Origin: Prolixibacteraceae bacterium
GTDB lineage: Bacteria; Bacteroidota; Bacteroidia; Bacteroidales; Prolixibacteraceae
Reading direction: 5' to 3'
DNA: 6,396 nucleotides
Assembly (NCBI GenBank): GCA_016931875.1
Contig: JAFGDX010000466.1
Coordinates: 1-6,396, forward strand
Within the stretch, counting starts at the first letter, position 1; every line of letters begins with the position of its first letter. Positions 1 through 5,531 of this stretch are shown one piece after another. A model generated the notes under the pieces. The model worked only from the letters and a program-made list of their open reading frames with translations. It did no database searches and was not told the origin of the DNA. The translations under genes were made by a program, and so were the position numbers.

Positions 1-1
1 A

Positions 2-58
2 ACTTACTTTCTGTTCACATTAAAAAAACAAATCTTGCAAATGACAAATAAGCAATGA
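2..58 (+). CDS. Possible 3' end of an upstream membrane-protein gene (partial)
   Basis: A reading frame open from the left edge encodes TYFLFTLKKQILQMTNKQ and stops with TGA at 56-58. That stop overlaps the ATG of the next gene at 55-57, giving an ATGA junction typical of translationally coupled genes. The peptide has a hydrophobic aromatic stretch followed by a basic tail, as at the cytoplasmic end of a final membrane helix. By inference the missing gene could be a transporter such as a sodium:solute symporter, because small two-helix proteins often follow such genes. Only 18 residues are visible. Another frame (bases 1-51, stop TAA at 49-51) is also open, so this is a weak call. Confidence 0.35.
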   Translation, partial: TYFLFTLKKQILQMTNKQ

Positions 59-291
59 AAAAACCAATCATTCCCCCGGCCCGCCTGAAAAAAGAGGGAA
101 TCATTCTTTTGGTGTGTTTCTTTGCGGGCATTGGATTAAATATATACGCCATTTCAAAATACAATTTCACCTTGAGTGAATTATTTAGCCGTTTGCACCT
201 GATTATTGCAGCAACTTTTCTCATTTACCTTTTGGTTTTATTGTTTCGTTTGGTATTTTTAGGCATTGCCAAACTAATTCAAAAAAACTAA
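55..291 (+). CDS. Small two-helix membrane protein, function unknown
   Basis: This 78-residue protein has two predicted membrane helices, at about residues 15-33 and 47-70. They are joined by a short polar loop (SKYNFTLSELFSRLH). The N-terminus is basic (PIIPPARLKKEG) and the tail is basic (AKLIQKN), so both ends are probably cytoplasmic with the loop in the periplasm. It has no signal peptidase site and no enzymatic motif. Its stop codon is one base before the DUF6807 start, and its own start may overlap the stop of the gene before it, so it sits inside a tight operon. I know of no named function. Similar small proteins beside transporters (the YhdT/PanF arrangement, for example) suggest an accessory subunit of an upstream permease, but this is inference only. 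Confidence 0.8.
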   Translation: MKKPIIPPARLKKEGIILLVCFFAGIGLNIYAISKYNFTLSELFSRLHLIIAATFLIYLLVLLFRLVFLGIAKLIQKN

Positions 292-292
292 A

Positions 293-1210
293 ATGAAAGG
301 AACTTATGGATTGCTCTTTTTACTGATAATTGGATTGCCGGGAGTTTCGCAGGTAAAAATGAAAAAAGCCGAAGGTGGCTTTTTGTTTTTTGAAAATCAG
401 AAAAATGTACTTTTTTATCAGTCTGAACCAAAGAGTAAAAACGGAACATACGAACGCTGCAATTACATTCATCCGCTTTGGGGACCCAACGGCGAAGTTT
501 TAACCGAAGATTTTCCGGTCGATCATCTGCACCAGAGAGGTGTTTTTTGGGCGTGGCATCAAATCCTGATTGGAGACAAACGAATTGGCGATGGTTGGGA
601 AATCAAAAACTTTGAACAGCAGGTAAACGAAATTGAATACATTTCAAACAGTGAAGGGGCGGCGGTTTTAAAAACTGAAGTGATGTGGAAATCGGACCAG
701 TGGAAACGGCTGGGCGAGAAAATTCCCTACCTCAGGGAAAATACAACAATTACAATCTACCCGGAAAAAAGCAATTACCGGAAAATTGATTTTGAAATCC
801 GTTTGCTCGCACTGGAAGAAAATCTTTCTATCGGAGGTTCCGAAGATGAAAAAGGTTACAGCGGATTTTCGGTGCGTATGATTTTACCCGACGATGTTAG
901 CTTCTCTGGTCCGGGCGGTTTGATAAAACCTGAAACAACACAGGTTAAATCAAACGGTTATGTCAACGTTTCGGGCTCTATACTCGCGAATAACAAAAAG
1001 GGTGGGATAGTTATTGCCGATAACCCCCAAAACCCCGGATATCCGCAAAAATGGATTCTGAGAGAAAAAAACAGCATGCAAAATGCCGCATTTCCCGGAA
1101 ACAAAACCATTTCGCTCTCCAGAACCGAAGCACTTGTGTTAAAGTATTCACTGATAATTTATTCAGGGAAAATGAGCAGCCGCAAAATTCAAAAAATTAT
1201 TGACTTGTAG
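293..1210 (+). CDS. Secreted DUF6807 (PmoA-like, PF14100-type) family protein
   Basis: This 305-residue protein begins with a signal peptide (hydrophobic core about residues 5-17, likely cut near GVSQ/V at 20-21), so it should act in the periplasm or envelope. The rest resembles the DUF6807 family. Visible signatures are YIHPLWGPNGE (58-68), DFPVDHLHQRG (73-83) with H78 and H80, a glycine-rich KGYSGFSVR block (187-195), and NAAFPG (264-269). The name 'methane oxygenase PmoA' is historical, and nothing here indicates methane oxidation. Family members are often found with carbohydrate-utilisation genes, Gfo/Idh/MocA oxidoreductases and sulfatases, so a role in handling sugar derivatives is plausible, but the reaction is not established. 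The His-rich signature could bind a metal or a substrate. Only one base separates it from the small membrane protein upstream, which indicates co-translation. Confidence 0.85.
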   Translation: MKGTYGLLFLLIIGLPGVSQVKMKKAEGGFLFFENQKNVLFYQSEPKSKNGTYERCNYIHPLWGPNGEVLTEDFPVDHLHQRGVFWAWHQILIGDKRIGDGWEIKNFEQQVNEIEYISNSEGAAVLKTEVMWKSDQWKRLGEKIPYLRENTTITIYPEKSNYRKIDFEIRLLALEENLSIGGSEDEKGYSGFSVRMILPDDVSFSGPGGLIKPETTQVKSNGYVNVSGSILANNKKGGIVIADNPQNPGYPQKWILREKNSMQNAAFPGNKTISLSRTEALVLKYSLIIYSGKMSSRKIQKIIDL

Positions 1211-1279
1211 AAAATACTCCTTCCAAAGATTAAACAGGGGGATCATTTTTATTTTGAATGCACTTTCAACATTTTTGTT

Positions 1280-1993
1280 ATGAATGAAATACTGAATGCC
1301 ATTCGCAATGAATTGAAAAAAAATGTGGATGTTAAAACCTGGGAAACAAGTCAGAATTTTTTTAAAGAGAAAATTGTTTTCCACGGGGTCAAAACTTCGG
1401 TTGTAAGTAAAATCAGCAAATTGTATTTTAAAGAGTTAAAAAAAAGCACCAAAGCTGAAATTTTTGATTTGTGCGACAAACTCTGGGCATCGGGTTATAT
1501 CGAAGAATCGTTTATTGCGTGTAATTTTTCATACTATCTCCGCAACGAATACAAACCCGGTGATTTCCATGTGTTTGAACGATGGATAGATGATTACGTA
1601 AACAACTGGGCTTCGTGCGACACCTTGTGCAATCATTCCCTTGGAGAATTTGTTGAAATGTATCCTGAATACATATCAAACCTGAAACAATTTACCAACT
1701 CAAACAACCGGTGGAAAAGACGGGCAGCAGCTGTTACACTGATAATTCCGGCCCGCAGGGGAAAATTTTTGCCCGATATTCTGGACATTGCCAGTCTTTT
1801 GTTGAACGATAACGACGATTTGGTACAAAAAGGATATGGGTGGATGCTGAAAGCAGCGAGTCAGGCACATCAAAAAGAGATTTTTGAATACGTAATGAAA
1901 AATAAAAAAACAATGCCCCGTACATCGCTCAGATATACCATTGAAAAAATGCCTGAAGAATTGAAAAAACAGGCAATGAAACGCGACATCTGA
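1280..1993 (+). CDS. AlkD-like DNA alkylation repair protein (HEAT-like repeat DNA glycosylase)
   Basis: This 237-residue cytoplasmic protein is entirely helical in character and matches the AlkD family (PF08713), which excises positively charged alkylated bases such as 3- and 7-methylpurines without flipping them out. The length equals that of Bacillus cereus AlkD as I recall it. The catalytic pocket is recognisable one residue later than in that enzyme: W110 and D114 in NNWASCD, R148 in RWKRR, and W188 in KGYGWML. The aromatic and acidic residues that contact the lesion are all present, so it should be active. It has no signal peptide. It lies 69 bases after the DUF6807 gene and 42 before the lipoprotein gene, on the same strand, so read-through transcription is possible, but no functional link to these envelope proteins is evident. 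The ATG at 1280 has no Shine-Dalgarno motif. Confidence 0.9.
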   Translation: MNEILNAIRNELKKNVDVKTWETSQNFFKEKIVFHGVKTSVVSKISKLYFKELKKSTKAEIFDLCDKLWASGYIEESFIACNFSYYLRNEYKPGDFHVFERWIDDYVNNWASCDTLCNHSLGEFVEMYPEYISNLKQFTNSNNRWKRRAAAVTLIIPARRGKFLPDILDIASLLLNDNDDLVQKGYGWMLKAASQAHQKEIFEYVMKNKKTMPRTSLRYTIEKMPEELKKQAMKRDI

Positions 1994-2035
1994 TAAAATC
2001 TAAACTTCTGGAAAACAAAGCATAATAGTGAAATT

Positions 2036-2989
2036 ATGGAAAAAACTGTATTTCTTTTATTCCTGTGTATTTTAGGGGCAGGCTGTTCAAAATACAACGG
2101 AGAACTCATTTTTAACAAAGCCGAACCGGAAAATGGATTCAACTTTCCCTACTATTTGTTTCTTCCTGAAAATATGTCTGAAACAGAGGAGCTGATTCTG
2201 GTTGTAGAACCCAATAATTCTGGCTTTGTAAGCGATGAATTCAAAAAACATGCAGAAAAGGCAAAGAGAACAGCGTCGAATGATTTTTATCTGGGAAATT
2301 ATGTGGCACAAAACCTGGGATTCCCTTTGCTGGTGCCGGTTTTCCCGCGTTCGGAGGAGAATTGGAAAATGTATACGCACGCTCTTGATCGGGATGCAAT
2401 GCTGCAAAAAAACAACGCACTCGAACGTATTGATCTTCAGTTGCTGGCCATGATAACCGATGCGGAAAACAAATTAAAAGAGGACCGTTACAACATAAAT
2501 AAAAAGGTATTGTTAACCGGTTTTTCAGCCTCAGGAACATTTGTAAACAGGTTTACATTTTTACACCCAGAAAGAGTTATTGCAGCAGCGGCGGGCGGTT
2601 TGAACGGATTACTGATTCTGCCAAAAAAGGAAATGGACGGGGTTAAACTTAATTATCCGCTGGGGGCAAACGATTTTGAACAACTAACCGGAAAAACATG
2701 GGATACCGAAACATTTACAAAAGTACCGCAGTTTTTGTTTATGGGAAGTTTGGACGACAATGATGCCATTCTGTATGACGACGGATACAGCCAGGAAGAA
2801 CGGGATATCATTTTTAAACTTTTAGGTGAACAAATGCAGCCCAAACGATGGGAGAATTGTAAACATATTTACGAGATCGAAAAAGTGAATGCAACAATAA
2901 AAACCTATGAAGGAATTGGACATGAGCACCCGAAAATGATTAAAGACGAAATAGTGATGTTTTTTAAAACCCAAATCAACACAAAATAG
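2036..2989 (+). CDS. Lipoprotein with alpha/beta-hydrolase fold, possible esterase or peptidase
   Basis: This 317-residue protein has a type II signal peptide: a hydrophobic core at 5-14 and lipobox LGAGC with C17 as the lipidated residue. It should therefore be anchored in the envelope facing the periplasm or the outside. The body looks like an alpha/beta hydrolase. A strand (KKVLLTGF) leads into the nucleophile elbow GFSASG at 162-167, with S164 the expected nucleophile. The helix after it reads FVNRFTFLHPERV. MGSLDDND (236-243) is placed for the acid residue, probably D240, and GIGHEHP (293-299) for the catalytic histidine, probably H296. The elbow has Ser instead of Gly at the last position of the usual GxSxG. 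It is distantly like polyhydroxybutyrate depolymerase/LpqC-type secreted hydrolases, but the substrate is unknown. Lying 73 bases before a sulfatase, it could deacylate a glycan; that is inference. Confidence 0.7.
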   Translation: MEKTVFLLFLCILGAGCSKYNGELIFNKAEPENGFNFPYYLFLPENMSETEELILVVEPNNSGFVSDEFKKHAEKAKRTASNDFYLGNYVAQNLGFPLLVPVFPRSEENWKMYTHALDRDAMLQKNNALERIDLQLLAMITDAENKLKEDRYNINKKVLLTGFSASGTFVNRFTFLHPERVIAAAAGGLNGLLILPKKEMDGVKLNYPLGANDFEQLTGKTWDTETFTKVPQFLFMGSLDDNDAILYDDGYSQEERDIIFKLLGEQMQPKRWENCKHIYEIEKVNATIKTYEGIGHEHPKMIKDEIVMFFKTQINTK

Positions 2990-3020
2990 AAGGATGAATC
3001 GGTTCCTTTTCTTTATTTTT
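2988..3020 (+). terminator. Possible weak intrinsic terminator after the lipoprotein gene
   Basis: An inverted repeat AGAAGGA (2988-2994) / TCCTTTT (3004-3010) forms seven pairs including one G-T, with a nine-base loop. It is followed by the T-rich run CTTTATTTTT (3011-3020). The 5' arm overlaps the TAG stop codon of the lipoprotein gene. The stem is AT-rich and the T run is interrupted, so termination would be partial at best and the downstream sulfatase may still receive read-through. Confidence 0.35.
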
Positions 3021-3062
3021 ATAAGGATAATCTACAACTGATTTTTATTTGAATTTTTACCG

Positions 3063-4649
3063 ATGAAAAAAATAAGCCTTGTTTTTACAATAATTGTTAT
3101 AACCGCCAATAGTATTCATGCACAAAAACGACCCAATATACTTTTTGCCATTAGCGATGATCAAACTTACCTTCACACAAGTTATGCCGGATGTACATTT
3201 GTTCGTACTCCTGCGTTCGACAGGATTGCAGCCGAAGGGGTTTATTTTACAAACTGCTATGCAGGTTCGCCGGGCTGTGCTCCTTCCCGCAGTACAATTG
3301 TTACCGGAAGATATCACTGGCAAAACGAACAATCAGGGCAGCATGCTTCGTCATGGTTGAAAAAATATGTTCCGTTTGTTGATTTGCTTGAAAACAATGG
3401 TTACTACACCGGTCGCACCGGAAAGGGAGTTGGCCCGTTTCAGTATGCACGCAACGAGAATGATTCGCTCTGGAGGAAAGAAGATGCGGCAGGCACTGCC
3501 CGTTCAAACATCCGGTATTCAGAAGAAAATGATGAACGCTTTGCAAGTGGAATTCAATCCATAAATTATTTCGAAAATTTTAAATATTTTATTGATCACC
3601 AGCCTGAAAATCAACCTTTTTTCTTTTGGTATGGCGCCAACGAACCGCACCGAGCCTATGAAAAGGATTCGTGGAAAAAAAACGGCAAAAAATTGGAAGA
3701 TGCTGAAGTCCCCGCCTTTTTACCCGACAATGAAATAATAAGAGGCGATTTGCTGGATTATGCCGTTGAAATTGAATGGTTTGATTTACACCTGCAACGC
3801 ATGTTAAACTATTTGGAAGAAATTGGCGAACTTGAAAATACCATTGTTATTGTTACTGCCGATAACGGAATGCCTTTCCCGAGGGCAAAAGCCAACTGTT
3901 TTGACTACGGTGTACATGTGCCGCTTGCCATTCGTTATCCGCAAAAATTCCCGCGGGGAAAATCCGTTCAAACCCCGGTGTCGTTTGTCGATTTTGCTCC
4001 CACCATTCTCGACCTTGCTGAAATTTCAGACCAAGGAATGAAAGCAATCGCAGGGAAAAGTATGAAACCGCTTCTTGAAAACCCGGATGACACAAAAGCA
4101 GCCAGGGAATATGTTTTTGCCGGCAGGGAGCGCCATTCCTCTTCAAGATATAAAAACCGGGGATATCCGCAGCGAGCGGTTCGCAGCGACAACTTTTTGT
4201 TAATATGGAATATAAAACCCGAACGGTGGCCGGCCGGCGCGCCGCAACGCATAAACCCGGAAAACCCTGATGTGCTTTTGCCTGTTTTTGGTATTGATGA
4301 AGGTGGAATCCATCATTCCGACTGGGCGTTTACTGATATCGACGCTTGTCCGTCAAAATCGTTTATTGTTGAAAATCATAACGATAAAAACATCCGCAAC
4401 TATTTTCAATGGGCAGTGGAAAAACGACCGGAATATGAACTCTACGATGTTCAGAACGACCCGGAATGTTTAAATAACCTGTCCGGTAAAAGAAAGTACG
4501 CTACCGTTGAAAATGAGTTGAAAGAAGTTTTGCTTGCCAAACTGAAAGAAACTGATGATCCGAGACTGGTAGGGCCAAACCCGGAAATATTCGATACTTA
4601 CCTGCGCTACAGTCCGATGAGAGCATTTCCAAATCCTGAAAAACAGTAA
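3063..4649 (+). CDS. Secreted S1-family sulfatase, heparan N-sulfatase-like (probable S1_8)
   Basis: This 528-residue enzyme hydrolyses sulfate groups, most likely on a sulfated glycan, in the periplasm or outside the cell. A signal peptide spans residues 1-20, with a cut after SIHA. The formylglycine motif is CAPSR at 72-76 (C72, Cys type), so an anaerobic sulfatase-maturing enzyme must be encoded elsewhere. Metal-site residues are visible as D32-D33 in SDDQ and D267-N268 in TADNG. H196 in NEPHR and K121 in TGKGVGP fit the sulfate pocket. NEPHR and DNGMPFPRAK resemble human N-sulfoglucosamine sulfohydrolase, which suggests subfamily S1_8. Bacterial relatives act on different sulfated glycans, so the substrate is open. 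A C-terminal subdomain (about 350-510) carries PQRAVRSDNFLLIWN and YELYDVQNDPE, typical of the family. The His of the usual GKxHxG motif is absent (see findings). The gene is complete. Confidence 0.92.
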   Translation: MKKISLVFTIIVITANSIHAQKRPNILFAISDDQTYLHTSYAGCTFVRTPAFDRIAAEGVYFTNCYAGSPGCAPSRSTIVTGRYHWQNEQSGQHASSWLKKYVPFVDLLENNGYYTGRTGKGVGPFQYARNENDSLWRKEDAAGTARSNIRYSEENDERFASGIQSINYFENFKYFIDHQPENQPFFFWYGANEPHRAYEKDSWKKNGKKLEDAEVPAFLPDNEIIRGDLLDYAVEIEWFDLHLQRMLNYLEEIGELENTIVIVTADNGMPFPRAKANCFDYGVHVPLAIRYPQKFPRGKSVQTPVSFVDFAPTILDLAEISDQGMKAIAGKSMKPLLENPDDTKAAREYVFAGRERHSSSRYKNRGYPQRAVRSDNFLLIWNIKPERWPAGAPQRINPENPDVLLPVFGIDEGGIHHSDWAFTDIDACPSKSFIVENHNDKNIRNYFQWAVEKRPEYELYDVQNDPECLNNLSGKRKYATVENELKEVLLAKLKETDDPRLVGPNPEIFDTYLRYSPMRAFPNPEKQ

Positions 4650-4871
4650 TAAATTCCTATGGTAACTATTTGAGTAGTTGTTTACTGAATTAAAATTGCA
4701 AGTATAATTTACGAAACAGAATGCAATATTGCGGTTACACGGCCGTGGAAATCTTACCCTGTTTTTTGAAACATTTTAAAAACATTCCAGTAAAATAAGT
4801 CCGAAACATTGCTCTCTGAAAGACTGTTTAGTCAGTGTTTTTTGAATTTTTCAAACCATAAACTAAAAAAT
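4650..4871. other. Intergenic region upstream of the deacylase gene
   Basis: This is the longest gap on the + strand (222 bases) and should hold the deacylase promoter. Just after the sulfatase stop is an inverted repeat AACTA (4664-4668) / TAGTT (4675-4679) with a six-base loop, extendable by G-T pairs but not followed by a T run. An 11-base direct repeat, TGTTTTTTGAA, occurs at 4760-4770 and 4836-4846. The second copy is part of a perfect TTTGAA-TTT-TTCAAA inverted repeat (4841-4855) that ends 16 bases before the ATG. I find no convincing TAnnTTTG-type Bacteroidota -7 element and no supportable small gene. Confidence 0.5.
4723..4747. repeat. Two adjacent 10-bp perfect palindromes, possible operator
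   Basis: GCAATATTGC (4723-4732) and CACGGCCGTG (4738-4747) are each perfectly self-complementary and lie five bases apart, with centres 15 bases apart. They sit about 125 bases upstream of the deacylase start and 74 bases after the sulfatase stop. Such sites can bind dimeric regulators, but the two halves have different sequences and no regulator gene is in the window, so the functional call is tentative. Confidence 0.35.
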
Positions 4872-5384
4872 ATGCCTGCAAAGAAATTAAAAGCTTTTCT
4901 GGATGAAAACCAGGTGAAATATGTAACAATACGGCATTCCAATGCCTACACTTCGCAGGAAATAGCTGCATCGGCCCATGTTTCAGGGAAAGAATTTGCC
5001 AAAACCGTAATGATTAAAATTGATGGGAAAATGGCCATGGCTGTTTTGCCTGCTTCGTATCAGATTGATTTTAATCTTTTACAGGAAATTTTTGGAACAC
5101 GGAAAATTTCGCTGGCCAATGAAGCCGAGTTTAAATATTTTTTCCCGGATTGCGAAGTGGGAGCAATGCCGCCTTTTGGAAATTTGTATGATTTGGAAGT
5201 GTTTGTAGCCGAGAAACTTGCGGAAGACGAAATGATTGCCTTTAATGCGGGCACTCACACCGAAATGATCAAAATGAAGTACAAAGATTTTGAACGGCTG
5301 GTACAACCGCGGATTTTGAAATTTTCGTGGAAAGTGGTTTCAATGCCGGGAGACCCGAGCGAAAGATGGGAAATGGATTACTGA
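4872..5384 (+). CDS. YbaK/EbsC-type aminoacyl-tRNA deacylase (trans-editing) protein
   Basis: This 170-residue cytoplasmic protein has the YbaK/ProX fold, whose members hydrolyse mischarged aminoacyl-tRNAs such as Cys- or Ala-tRNAPro. The signatures run in order. SQEIAASAHVSGKEFAKTV contains K44, the expected conserved lysine. MAMAVLPASYQID follows at 54-66, then VGAMPPFG (96-103) with the glycine loop, and FNAGTHTEMI (124-133). The domain ends near residue 151; the last ~18 residues (WKVVSMPGDPSERWEMDY) are a C-terminal extension I do not recognise. I chose the ATG at 4872 because the family begins with PAKKLKAFLDEN. A longer frame from TTG at 4809 would add 21 residues unlike the family and run through the inverted repeat. 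Which amino acid and tRNA it edits cannot be read from the sequence. It lies 222 bases after the sulfatase and is probably a separate transcription unit. Confidence 0.88.
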   Translation: MPAKKLKAFLDENQVKYVTIRHSNAYTSQEIAASAHVSGKEFAKTVMIKIDGKMAMAVLPASYQIDFNLLQEIFGTRKISLANEAEFKYFFPDCEVGAMPPFGNLYDLEVFVAEKLAEDEMIAFNAGTHTEMIKMKYKDFERLVQPRILKFSWKVVSMPGDPSERWEMDY

Positions 5385-5531
5385 CAAAAAAGTTGAATCA
5401 ACGGCAAAGCAAGCTTTGGGAACTTATTCCGCAGCAGAGTTGCGGGGTATTATACCCTCTGATTTCATCGGGATTGTTCGACTAACAAATTTCAGTTCGC
5501 TCACTCCTGAAATCTGAGTCTCACGAATAAA
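5385..5531. repeat. Structured inverted-repeat cluster between convergent genes
   Basis: This 147-base gap separates the stops of the deacylase (+) and alcohol dehydrogenase (-). It contains CAAAGC-AA-GCTTTG (5405-5418). Next is a nine-pair stem TATTCCGCA (5425-5433) / TGCGGGGTA (5441-5449) with two G-T pairs. An overlapping GGGTAT-T-ATACCC follows (5445-5457). A TTGTT / AACAA hairpin (5474-5488) directly abuts ATTTCAG / CTGAAAT (5489-5513). A long-range stem, 5457-5467 with 5508-5518, pairs at 10 of 11 positions and excludes the last hairpin. It could be a dispersed REP-like element or a bidirectional terminator; no long T run follows any stem. No ORF fits here. Confidence 0.6.

Noticed and set aside
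1037..1047. GGATATCCGCA shared with 4161-4171 in the sulfatase gene
   Set aside because: Both copies encode GYPQ in the same codon phase; an 11-base match of this kind is readily explained by chance plus similar codon choice.
293..1210. Annotation as methane monooxygenase subunit PmoA
   Set aside because: True PmoA is a multi-spanning membrane protein; this one is a soluble secreted protein with DUF6807 signatures, and no other methane-oxidation gene is present.
1220..1258. Possible terminator after the DUF6807 gene (CTTCC / GGGGG followed by T-rich bases)
   Set aside because: Only five pairs, two of them G-T, across a 12-base loop; too weak to call.
4703..4708. TATAAT hexamer as a -10 promoter element
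   Set aside because: There is no properly spaced -35 partner, and the main Bacteroidota sigma factor uses TAnnTTTG-type elements, so a chance AT-rich match is likelier.
4809..4871. TTG start giving a 191-residue version of the deacylase
   Set aside because: The 21 extra residues do not resemble the family N-terminus, pass through an AT-rich inverted repeat, and the ATG at 4872 exactly precedes the conserved PAKKLKAFLDEN opening.
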